Below, piece after piece: positions 16,065 through 23,752 of a stretch of 64,000 nucleotides of DNA. The stretch is from Neobacillus niacini NBRC 15566 (GTDB lineage: Bacteria > Bacillota > Bacilli > Bacillales > Cytobacillaceae), in contig NZ_BCVA01000019.1 in NCBI RefSeq assembly GCF_001591505.1, positions 31,483-95,482 of the forward strand, written 5' to 3'. Positions within the stretch are counted from its first letter, which is position 1. Every line of letters begins with the position of its first letter. A program made the translations under genes and the position numbers. Below the pieces are notes generated by a model. It saw only the letters and a program-made list of their open reading frames with translations. It did not search any database and was not told the origin of the DNA.

Positions 16065-16080
16065 GCAAAAAATGTACCAA
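16065..16080 (-). promoter_or_regulatory. Sigma-54 promoter of the dehydrogenase operon
   Basis: Read on the minus strand, TTGGTACATTTTTTGCAT contains GG (16078-16077), then ten bases, then GC (16066-16065). This matches YTGGCACG-N4-TTGC well. It is 39 bases before the first gene of the operon and downstream of the sigma-54 activator gene. Confidence 0.8.
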
Positions 16081-16100
16081 CTTTTAAGAGAGGGGTTATG

Positions 16101-17771
16101 TTAATCCAATCCAAGTCGCTTCAATCGGTTGTATAGTGTTGCCCTTGTGATGCCGAGCCTCCTCGAACACTCTAATTTATTTCCATTTACAATCTTTAAT
16201 GCTCTTTCAATTACTCTCTTTTCATATTGATCCATTTCTTCCTGGAGGGATAAAATGGTGTGGTTTGTTTCTATATTTTCAATCTCGTCCGGGAGAGTAG
16301 GGGTGTTTTGGACTTTATCAGAGGCTGTAAATAGTAAGTACTCTTTCCTGATGACCCCATCTGTCGCAAAAACGACAAGCCGTTCCACCATATTTCGAAG
16401 TTCACGAATATTCCCTGGCCATTCATAGCGTAGCATTGTCTGCATTACCTCAGGTGAAAAGTCATGAATTGGCCGCTGATAGTTTTGAGAAAACTCATTT
16501 AAATAATGGTGGGTCAGTTCGATAATATCCTCCCGCCTTTCTCTTAATGGAGGGATATAGAGCGTCACAACATTTAACCGGTAATATAAATCTTCACGAA
16601 ATTTCTCTTGCTTCATTAATTCAAGTAAATCCCGATTAGTTGCGGCAATGACCCGGAAATCGATATTGATTTCTTTTTCGCCCCCAACACGGTAAAATTT
16701 CCGTTCCTGAAGCACTCGAAGCAGTTTTACCTGCATTTCTAGCGGCATTTCACCAATTTCATCAAGAAATAATGTTCCACCCTTTGCAAGCTCAATTTTT
16801 CCTTTTTTGCCTTTATAATCGGCACCGGAAAAGGCGCCACGTTCATACCCAAATAGTTCACTTTCAAAAAGTGATGCCGGTATTGCCCCACAGTTGATCG
16901 TAATAAAAGGGGCATTGGGTTTTTCACTAGCTTCATGAATAGCTTTGGCAAAAACTTCTTTACCGACACCGCTTTCCCCTAAAATCAACACGGTTGATTT
17001 AACCGTACATACTTTTCTAGCGATTCCGATCGTTTCCTGAATGGCAGAACTTTTCCCTTTTATAAACCGAAAGGAATCGTCGTAATGTTTATACTTTGCC
17101 ACTTCTTGTTCTAAACGACGAACTTCATTGGACATGTTAAATAACTTTTCATTCAACATGACTTGATTGGTCACATCAGTTTCGGAAGCAACAGCTCCGA
17201 TAATACGACTTTCAAAGTACACTGGATTGGTATTAATTAATACAAATAAATCGGACCGAGGCTGATGGTACTGTGCGGTAATGCGCTTTCCTTTTTGTAA
17301 CGTTTGCAAGATTTCTAGTTTGTTTTTGTCAAAAAAATCTGTAATGGGTTTACCGATAATTTCCTGATGTGGAACAGAGAAGATTTTCTCCGCTCCTTTT
17401 GTCCAAGTACGGACATATTCATCAGCATCGATCACACTAACGGATGAATCCGTTGTTTGAATAACAGTTTCATAGAATGCTAGCAGCTGCCTATAAATCT
17501 TACTGAGGAATTCAATCATTTGACCAGCTGTGATGCAGGCGGATAGCTGCTTGTTTTGGTTAAGAAGAACTACTACTGAATGGTGCTTAAATGCTTGAAT
17601 GAGAGTGTCGATAGAATCATCCTCATTGATGATTTTACAAGGAATCTGTGATGTGTTTTCTGAGGGGGTGTAATAAATCTTTCCATTACACTGTGTTAGG
17701 TGTTCAAGAGATGATGCGGGACCCGGGAAGTTGTTCAATACATCTTTGGCAGATTGGATGAAAAAAACCAT
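16101..17771 (-). CDS. Sigma-54-dependent activator of hydroxyproline genes
   Basis: The protein has 556 residues. An N-terminal region of about 105 residues looks like a half CBS unit. A PAS domain follows (about 110-205; VIDADEYVRTWTKGAEKIF) and then an AAA+ domain with Walker A GESGVGKE (about 265-272) and Walker B GGTLFLDEIGEMP. The sigma-54 contact loop reads GAFSGA instead of the usual GAFTGA (about 311-316). A Fis-type helix-turn-helix ends the protein (GNKLECSRRLGITRATLYNR). It should activate the two sigma-54 promoters that flank it, probably in response to a hydroxyproline-related signal sensed by the N-terminal domains; that signal is inferred. Confidence 0.92.
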   Translation of the reverse strand: MVFFIQSAKDVLNNFPGPASSLEHLTQCNGKIYYTPSENTSQIPCKIINEDDSIDTLIQAFKHHSVVVLLNQNKQLSACITAGQMIEFLSKIYRQLLAFYETVIQTTDSSVSVIDADEYVRTWTKGAEKIFSVPHQEIIGKPITDFFDKNKLEILQTLQKGKRITAQYHQPRSDLFVLINTNPVYFESRIIGAVASETDVTNQVMLNEKLFNMSNEVRRLEQEVAKYKHYDDSFRFIKGKSSAIQETIGIARKVCTVKSTVLILGESGVGKEVFAKAIHEASEKPNAPFITINCGAIPASLFESELFGYERGAFSGADYKGKKGKIELAKGGTLFLDEIGEMPLEMQVKLLRVLQERKFYRVGGEKEINIDFRVIAATNRDLLELMKQEKFREDLYYRLNVVTLYIPPLRERREDIIELTHHYLNEFSQNYQRPIHDFSPEVMQTMLRYEWPGNIRELRNMVERLVVFATDGVIRKEYLLFTASDKVQNTPTLPDEIENIETNHTILSLQEEMDQYEKRVIERALKIVNGNKLECSRRLGITRATLYNRLKRLGLD

Positions 17772-17807
17772 GAGCTCCTCCTTAAGGTATGTATAAAAAT
17801 ATTTACA

Positions 17808-17825
17808 CTGTATAAATGATTATAC
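17808..17825. promoter_or_regulatory. Likely upstream activator site (palindrome)
   Basis: TGTATAA and TTATACA form a perfect 7-bp inverted repeat with a four-base centre. It lies 63 bases before the -24 element of the plus-strand sigma-54 promoter and 37 bases before the activator gene start. Position and symmetry fit a binding site for the activator, which may also control its own gene. Confidence 0.55.
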
Positions 17826-17885
17826 ACCCTGTGTCAAAAAATTTTAAATATTCCTAATTAATCTAGAAACAGGGGCTATGCTGTT

Positions 17886-17903
17886 TTGGCATGGTTATTG
17901 CAT
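17886..17903 (+). promoter_or_regulatory. Sigma-54 promoter of the hydroxyproline operon
   Basis: TTGGCATGGTTATTGCA has GG at 17888-17889 and GC at 17900-17901 with ten bases between. It is nearly identical to the sigma-54 consensus. The start codon lies 36 bases downstream. Confidence 0.9.
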
Positions 17904-17937
17904 TGAATTAAGTGAGATTTCTTGGAAGGGGGAAGGA

Positions 17938-19113
17938 ATGATGAAACACTGTGACATTCTCGTAGTTGGCGGGGGAATCATTGGATGTGCTATAGCCTAT
18001 TATGTATCCAAATCAGGCAGGGATGTCACTGTCATTGAAAAAGGGGAATTTGTCAGCGGCACATCTTCCCGTTGTGATGGAAATATTTTAGCGATTGATA
18101 AAGATCCCGGGTTTGATAGTCAAATGTCTTTAGTCAGTCAACGTTTGGTAGACGACTTGAGCATGGAACTTGAACATAAGTTTGAATATCGTGCACCTGG
18201 CAGCATCCTCGTTTGTGAGTCCGAGGACGAGATGGTGGCTGCTCAAAAATGGGTTGATCGTCAAAAGGCAGCCGGATTAGCGTTTAGAATGCTGGATCGC
18301 GAGGATATACGTCAGGAGTCACCTTTCTTTGCGAATGATTTATTAGGGGGATTAGAGTGTGCAACGGATTCAACCGTTAATCCGTATATGCTTGCATTTG
18401 CGTTACTAGAGAAAGCAAAGAAGCAAGGCGTAAAGGCATTTAAGCAAACAGAGGTAAAAGAAATAAAAAGAGAACATGGTATTTTTGTTGTTGAAACATC
18501 TAATGGAGTATTTACTGCCAATCATGTCGTGAATGCAGCTGGTGTATGGTCACCTAGAATTGGCGAGATGCTTGATCTTTCTATCCCTATCAAACCAAGA
18601 AAAGGCCATATTATCGTGGCATCAAGACAGCAGCATGTCGGCTCCCGAAAAGTAATGGAGTTTGGCTACTTGATTTCAAAGTTTGGCGGGGAGCGCCGGG
18701 TAGATCCGTTAACAGAGAAATATGGAGTGGCACTTGTATTCGAACCAACTGAAAGTCAAAACTTCTTAATCGGCAGCAGCCGTGAATTTGTGGGCTTTAA
18801 TACAAAAGTAAACAATGAAATCATTAAGTCTATTGCCAATCGAGCAATTCGTTTTTATCCCAAAATGGCAGATATGATGGTGATTCGTTCCTACGCAGGA
18901 TTGCGTCCTTGGACAGAAGATCATCTGCCAATCGTTTCAAGGGTTGAGGGAATTCCAAATTTCTATATTGCTGCTGGTCATGAGGGGGATGGTATTAGTC
19001 TTGCTGCTGTAACTGGGAAAGTGGTGGAGGAACTTATTAACGAAAAAGACACTTGCATTGCAACTGAACCGCTTCGTTTTGAGCGTTTTAAAGAAAGGGT
19101 GTGTACAATATGA
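17938..19113 (+). CDS. DadA/SoxB-like FAD-dependent oxidoreductase (D-hydroxyproline dehydrogenase beta-type subunit)
   Basis: The 391-residue protein has an N-terminal FAD fold DILVVGGGIIGCAIAYYVSKSG (within residues 5-26). The conserved late segment ends GHEGDGISLAAVTGKVV (about 348-364), as in glycine/D-amino-acid oxidases. In hydroxyproline clusters such proteins form the catalytic beta subunit with the alpha and iron-sulfur subunits, here encoded across the activator gene on the other strand. It starts at ATG 17938 (a second ATG follows at 17941) after GGAAGGGGG; the in-frame GTG-type extension upstream contains the sigma-54 promoter. Its stop overlaps the epimerase start as ATGA. Confidence 0.9.
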   Translation: MMKHCDILVVGGGIIGCAIAYYVSKSGRDVTVIEKGEFVSGTSSRCDGNILAIDKDPGFDSQMSLVSQRLVDDLSMELEHKFEYRAPGSILVCESEDEMVAAQKWVDRQKAAGLAFRMLDREDIRQESPFFANDLLGGLECATDSTVNPYMLAFALLEKAKKQGVKAFKQTEVKEIKREHGIFVVETSNGVFTANHVVNAAGVWSPRIGEMLDLSIPIKPRKGHIIVASRQQHVGSRKVMEFGYLISKFGGERRVDPLTEKYGVALVFEPTESQNFLIGSSREFVGFNTKVNNEIIKSIANRAIRFYPKMADMMVIRSYAGLRPWTEDHLPIVSRVEGIPNFYIAAGHEGDGISLAAVTGKVVEELINEKDTCIATEPLRFERFKERVCTI

Positions 19114-20150
19114 GGGCAGATAAAGTATTTACTACGATTGATACTCACACAGGGGGCAATCCAACACGAACTGTCATTAGCGGTCTTCCAAACCTAATTG
19201 GGGAAAACATGTCTGAAAAAATGCTTTACATGAAAAGGGAATATGATTGGATCCGCAAATTATTAATGAATGAACCAAGGGGTCATGATGTCATGTCAGG
19301 TGCCTTACTTACTGAGCCGTGTCATCCAGAGGCCGATATCGGGGTCATCTACATTGAAACAGGTGGTTATTTGCCAATGTGCGGACATGATACAATTGGC
19401 GTTTGCACAGCCCTCATTGAATCAGGGCTCATTCCTGTTCAAGAGCCTGTTACTTCTTTGAATCTAGATACTCCAGCAGGTCTTGTTAGTGTACAAGTTG
19501 CTGTAGAAAACGGAAAAGCGGTGGAAGTTTCTTTTTGCAATATCCCTGCCTTTCTATTAAAAAGTGTTTCGATGGACATAGAAGGAATAGGGAAAGTAGA
19601 TGCTGACATCGCCTATGGCGGGAATTTCTATGCAATTATTAACGCACAATCAGTCGGCTTAGATTTAACACCGGAAAATGCCTCAACCATAATTGAGAAA
19701 GCGATTACAATCAGAAATGCCATTAACGAGAGTACCGATATTGTTCATCCAAGATATCCATTCATTAAAGGATTAACCCATGTTGAATTTTTTACTGACC
19801 CAACACATGTAGCGGCGGATGTGAAAAATACAGTGATCGTCCCGCCAGGAGGGATTGACCGCTCGCCGTGTGGTACAGGTACATCTGCAAAGCTTGCTGT
19901 TATGTATGCGAAGCAGCAGATTGAAATTGGTGAGGAATTTGTACATGAAAGTATTGTGGGGTCACTTTTCCGTGGGAAGATTCTTGAAACAACTAATGTA
20001 GAAGGAATTGAGGCAGTAGTGACTAGAATTACGGGTTCTGCTTGGCTAATGGGAATGCATCGATTCTTTTACCACGAGGAAGACCCATTAAAAGAAGGGT
20101 TCCTGCTGATTCCCCCGATGAATGAACATGAAATGGAGGACGTAAAGTGA
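19110..20150 (+). CDS. 4-hydroxyproline 2-epimerase (proline racemase family)
   Basis: This 346-residue enzyme of the proline racemase fold has both catalytic cysteines: Cys91 in MCGHDTIG and Cys254 in DRSPCGTGT. In this gene context the likely reaction is conversion of trans-4-hydroxy-L-proline to cis-4-hydroxy-D-proline, the entry step. Proline racemase activity is less likely because the neighbours encode the rest of the hydroxyproline route. The start is ATG 19110 with AAAGGGTG upstream. The gene overlaps both neighbours by four bases, so it is coupled to the oxidoreductase before it and the racemase-like protein after it. Confidence 0.92.
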   Translation: MRADKVFTTIDTHTGGNPTRTVISGLPNLIGENMSEKMLYMKREYDWIRKLLMNEPRGHDVMSGALLTEPCHPEADIGVIYIETGGYLPMCGHDTIGVCTALIESGLIPVQEPVTSLNLDTPAGLVSVQVAVENGKAVEVSFCNIPAFLLKSVSMDIEGIGKVDADIAYGGNFYAIINAQSVGLDLTPENASTIIEKAITIRNAINESTDIVHPRYPFIKGLTHVEFFTDPTHVAADVKNTVIVPPGGIDRSPCGTGTSAKLAVMYAKQQIEIGEEFVHESIVGSLFRGKILETTNVEGIEAVVTRITGSAWLMGMHRFFYHEEDPLKEGFLLIPPMNEHEMEDVK

Positions 20151-21088
20151 AAATTGAAAAAGCCTATTCTTCCATAGATGTTCACGTTGCCGGAGAGGCC
20201 TTTCGAATCATCCGGAATGCACCGCTGGTCCATTATCAAACCTTGGAAGAGCTATATGAACTGTTCCCCCAGGTTTATAAAGAGGAACAAAATTTATTAT
20301 TAAATGAACCTCGCGGGTTTGCCGGATTGAATGGCTGTATTGTCGTACCGCCGCTCAATCGAGAGGCTGATGCTGCTGTCGTATTTTTCAATCATTATGG
20401 AACAGTCCCTGTCCATTACAGTGGTTTGACTGCTGTGATAACGGCTTTATTAGAATGCGGTGACCTAAAACCTAGAGATACAAGCCGATATAAAATTGAA
20501 ACCGTGACGGGCATTGTCTCCATTACAGCGGTAATGAAAGGGGATGAAGTTAATTCCGTTACGATGGAGAGCGGTTTCTGTCAGGTTATTGGGAAAGAGG
20601 AATCTTTATCAGCATTAACTGCAAACTATACACTTGTTCAATCTGATCAGACTTATGCCGTCTTTCGGAAACAGGACTTCCCATTGGAAATTCAAATTGA
20701 AGAATTAGCAGATTTGCGAAAATGGGGGCAAACAGTTCTGAAAAACTTAAGTCCAGATGTAAAAGGCGCCATATTAGTTGATGAGTCTAGGATTGCTGAG
20801 GGGCACATTAAATCTATCACCTTTCGGGATGACTTATTCATAGTCCGATCTCCAGGTTTTGGACCGACACTAGCTGTTTTTACTTGTCTACTTTCATCCG
20901 GAGCCATCTCGAAACAGGAGTCATTGGTGAATGAAAGCATTTATGAAAGTCAATTGGAAGTACAGGTTTCAGAACGGAAGGAATCTAGTTATCAATTTAC
21001 CATGACTAGCCGTGGATTTATTACCGGTATGCAGACGTTTATCTTGGATCCGACAGACCCATTAGCGGCTGGATTTTTATTGAAATAA
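20147..21088 (+). CDS. Proline racemase-like protein lacking both catalytic cysteines
   Basis: The 313-residue protein has the fold-level signature of proline racemases: opening IDVHVAGEAFRI, then LLNEPRGFAGLNGCIVVPP, and ending with SRGFITGMQTFILDPTDPLAAGF. It aligns with the epimerase encoded just before it. The first catalytic cysteine position is His90 (PVHYSGLTA in place of PMCGHDTIG) and the second is Gly237 (RSPGFGPT in place of RSPCGTGT). Neither the Cys-Cys pair nor the Cys-Thr pair of the dehydratase subgroup is present, so ordinary racemase chemistry is unlikely. It begins at GTG 20147, coupled by a four-base overlap. It could be a partner subunit of the epimerase, a binding protein, or an enzyme with different chemistry. 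Confidence 0.87.
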   Translation: MKIEKAYSSIDVHVAGEAFRIIRNAPLVHYQTLEELYELFPQVYKEEQNLLLNEPRGFAGLNGCIVVPPLNREADAAVVFFNHYGTVPVHYSGLTAVITALLECGDLKPRDTSRYKIETVTGIVSITAVMKGDEVNSVTMESGFCQVIGKEESLSALTANYTLVQSDQTYAVFRKQDFPLEIQIEELADLRKWGQTVLKNLSPDVKGAILVDESRIAEGHIKSITFRDDLFIVRSPGFGPTLAVFTCLLSSGAISKQESLVNESIYESQLEVQVSERKESSYQFTMTSRGFITGMQTFILDPTDPLAAGFLLK

Positions 21089-21147
21089 TAGGATTTTAAT
21101 AGAGATAAAATAAAAAATTTTAATGGAAAAAAGAGGAGGAAATTGAC

Positions 21148-22044
21148 ATGACAAATATTAGAGGAGCTTTTCCAGTATTAATTATCCCGATGACAAAGGA
21201 GCAGGAAATTGATTGGGGCGGTGTAAGGAATAACGTAAACTATTTTGTTGATCAAGGAGTAGCAGGTATTGTCATTAATGGAAGTACAGGTGAATTCGTT
21301 AGTTTAACAAAGGAAGAGAAGTATCAAATGGTTGAGGTCGTTATGAAAGAAGTAAACGGTCGTATTCCAGTCATTGTTGGTACTGCGGCGGAAACCACAA
21401 AAGAAACAATTGAGAATACGAAACAGGCTGAAGCTCATGGTGCTGACTGTGCACTGATTATTAATTCTTATTACGCGAAACCAAAAGAAGATGAAATCTA
21501 CTTCCATTTTAATGAGGTGTCCAATGCAGTAAATATCCCTATCATGCTCTACAATAACCCATTCACATCCGGTGTAGATATGAGCACTGAGCTCATGCTT
21601 AAAATCGGAAGAGACTGTGAAAATGTTACACATATCAAGGAGTCAAGCGGGGACATCCGTAAGGCAAGGGATTTAGCAAGACAAGCAAAAGGGGATTTTG
21701 AAGTATTCTGCGGGTCAGAAGAATTGGTGATGGAATCTTATTTCGTTGGAGCAACGGGATGGATTTCTGTCGCTGGAAATATCGTACCAAAGCTAGTAAC
21801 AGACATGTACAATCATTTCCAAAAAGGGGAACTTGACCAAGCGTGGGAAATCAACGACCGGATTCTGCCTCTCTGTACGTTCCTTGAAGGTTCCGGAAAA
21901 TATGTTCAAATTGTTAAGCGGGCAATGGATTTACTTGGTCAAACAGGTGGGCCAGCCCGATATCCGCGTTTAGGTTTAACTCCGGAAGAGGACCAAACGC
22001 TCAAAGAAATTTTAAAGAGTTTAAATACTGTGTCTCTTGTTTAA
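21148..22044 (+). CDS. DapA-family 1-pyrroline-4-hydroxy-2-carboxylate deaminase
   Basis: This 298-residue protein is a TIM-barrel member of the dihydrodipicolinate synthase/N-acetylneuraminate lyase family. The Schiff-base lysine is Lys164 in HIKESSGD and the conserved tyrosine is Tyr135 in YNNP. The opening motif NGSTGEFVSLT is present. In a hydroxyproline cluster the expected reaction is deamination and dehydration of 1-pyrroline-4-hydroxy-2-carboxylate to 2,5-dioxopentanoate (2-oxoglutarate semialdehyde). Lysine synthesis is unlikely given the neighbours. An AGAGGAGG precedes ATG 21148. Confidence 0.92.
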   Translation: MTNIRGAFPVLIIPMTKEQEIDWGGVRNNVNYFVDQGVAGIVINGSTGEFVSLTKEEKYQMVEVVMKEVNGRIPVIVGTAAETTKETIENTKQAEAHGADCALIINSYYAKPKEDEIYFHFNEVSNAVNIPIMLYNNPFTSGVDMSTELMLKIGRDCENVTHIKESSGDIRKARDLARQAKGDFEVFCGSEELVMESYFVGATGWISVAGNIVPKLVTDMYNHFQKGELDQAWEINDRILPLCTFLEGSGKYVQIVKRAMDLLGQTGGPARYPRLGLTPEEDQTLKEILKSLNTVSLV

Positions 22045-22094
22045 AGGGAGTTTGTTCTAGAAGGATAGTAAAAAAACATTAAGGAGGAAGGTCA

Positions 22095-23579
22095 ATGTTA
22101 ACAGCCCAACTTGGATTAAAACCGAAAGTGAAAGAGTTTTTAGAAGGTAAAATTGAGCTTTTTATCGAAAGTAAATTTGTTCCGTCCGTCAGCGGCAAAA
22201 CATTTGAAACCTTGAATCCTGCAACAGAGGAAGTACTTGCAGTTGTGAGCGAAGCGCAGGAAGAAGACATTGATTTAGCTGTTAAAGCGGCAAGGAGAGC
22301 TTTTGAATCTGGACCATGGCCAGATATGAGCGCCGCGGAAAGAGCACGGGTTATTTACAAATTTGCTGATTTGATTGAGGAGCATAAAGAAGAACTAGCC
22401 CAGCTGGAAGCATTAGACAATGGCAAGCCCTACGCTGTTGCATTGGCAGATGACATTCCGGCTACAGTTGAGCAGTTCCGCTACTATGCTGGCTGGGCAA
22501 CGAAAATCCTTGGCCAGACTGTGCCGATTTCTAAAGACTATTTGAATTATACAAGGCATGAGCCCATTGGCGTTGTTGGACAAATCATTCCCTGGAATTA
22601 TCCATTAACGATGGCATCATGGAAAATGGGTGCTGCATTGGCAACAGGCTGCACCATCGTGTTAAAGCCAGCTGAACAAACCCCATTATCCATCCTGTAT
22701 GCTGCGAAGCTTATTCAGGAAGCAGGTTTTCCACCTGGAGTGGTCAACATCGTTCCAGGATTCGGGGTAACAGCAGGTGCAGCTATCGTCCACCATCCTG
22801 ATGTAGATAAGGTTGCTTTCACTGGTTCAACCGCTACCGGCAAATATATTATGCGCCAGGCGGCTGAAACGATTAAAAACATTACTCTTGAGCTTGGCGG
22901 CAAGTCGCCAAACATTATTTTGGAAGACGCTGATTTAACAGAGGCGATTCCCGGGGCATTTAATGGTATTATGTATAACCATGGACAAAACTGCAGTGCC
23001 GGCTCCCGGGTATTTGTCCACAGAAAACACTATGAGCATGTAGTAGAAGAATTGGCGAAAATGGCCAATCAGGTAAAACTGGGATTTGGGATGGATCCAA
23101 ATACTGAAATGGGTCCTCTCGTATCGGAAAAGCAAATGGAGCGGGTGCTAGGCTATATTGAAAAAGGAATCGAAGAAGGGGCAAGGGTAGCGGCCGGAGG
23201 TAAAAAAGTATTTGATAAGGGATATTTCGTCCAGCCAACTGTGTTTGCTGATGTAACGGATGACATGGTGATTGTCAAAGAGGAAATTTTTGGACCAGTG
23301 GTTGTTGTATTGCCGTTTGATACAGTGGAAGAAGTCATTGAAAGAGCAAACAATACGCCATATGGCCTTGCTGCTGGCGTTTGGACGAAGGATATTAAAG
23401 TGGCACACAAAGTAGCAAACAAGTTAAAAGCAGGAACTGTCTGGATTAATGATTACAATTTAGAGGATCCGGCAGCAGCTTTTGGCGGATATAAACAATC
23501 CGGCATCGGACGGGAAATGGGGACCTATGCACTTGATAATTACACAGAAGTCAAAAGTGTCTGGGTAAACATCAAGTAA
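22095..23579 (+). CDS. 2,5-dioxopentanoate (2-oxoglutarate semialdehyde) dehydrogenase
   Basis: This 494-residue aldehyde dehydrogenase has the general base Glu266 in LELGGKSPN and nucleophile Cys300 in NHGQNCSAGSR. It also has the NAD-binding FTGSTATGK (about 240-248) and the C-terminal FGGYKQSGIGREMG. It resembles betaine- and retinal-type dehydrogenases in sequence. Its place after the deaminase makes oxidation of 2,5-dioxopentanoate to 2-oxoglutarate the likely role, which completes the hydroxyproline pathway. The start ATG 22095 follows AAGGAGG. Confidence 0.92.
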   Translation: MLTAQLGLKPKVKEFLEGKIELFIESKFVPSVSGKTFETLNPATEEVLAVVSEAQEEDIDLAVKAARRAFESGPWPDMSAAERARVIYKFADLIEEHKEELAQLEALDNGKPYAVALADDIPATVEQFRYYAGWATKILGQTVPISKDYLNYTRHEPIGVVGQIIPWNYPLTMASWKMGAALATGCTIVLKPAEQTPLSILYAAKLIQEAGFPPGVVNIVPGFGVTAGAAIVHHPDVDKVAFTGSTATGKYIMRQAAETIKNITLELGGKSPNIILEDADLTEAIPGAFNGIMYNHGQNCSAGSRVFVHRKHYEHVVEELAKMANQVKLGFGMDPNTEMGPLVSEKQMERVLGYIEKGIEEGARVAAGGKKVFDKGYFVQPTVFADVTDDMVIVKEEIFGPVVVVLPFDTVEEVIERANNTPYGLAAGVWTKDIKVAHKVANKLKAGTVWINDYNLEDPAAAFGGYKQSGIGREMGTYALDNYTEVKSVWVNIK

Positions 23580-23598
23580 CTATTTTAATAGATATGTT

Positions 23599-23643
23599 GT
23601 GAAAAAAGAAGCAGGCTGTCTCCGGCAGCAGCTTTCTTTTTTC
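23599..23643 (+). terminator. Terminator of the hydroxyproline operon
   Basis: AAAAAAGAAGC and GCTTTCTTTTTT (one bulge) close a stem whose inner part pairs around a short loop, ending in a T run. It separates the catabolic operon from the symporter gene. Confidence 0.75.
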
Positions 23644-23709
23644 AGAATAGGTTGGAAGTACTTATATAAAACGGATATCTTTATCTAGGGATTTTTGAAA
23701 ATTCTATAT

Positions 23710-23723
23710 TGTTAGCGCTTACG
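23710..23723. promoter_or_regulatory. Possible cre site before the symporter gene
   Basis: TGTTAGCGCTTACG matches 12 of 14 positions of the CcpA-binding consensus TGWAANCGNTNWCA and has a palindromic core. It lies 30 bases before the chosen start codon. Confidence 0.4.
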
Positions 23724-23752
23724 ATTGTATGGATGAAACGGAGGCTGGAAAG

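Noticed and set aside
21148..22044. Dihydrodipicolinate synthase for lysine synthesis
   Set aside because: The fold and lysine are the same, but its place in a hydroxyproline operon under sigma-54 control favours the deaminase of that route.
22715..23422. Minus-strand frames inside the aldehyde dehydrogenase gene
   Set aside because: They are antisense to a well-supported enzyme, low in complexity, and lack start signals.
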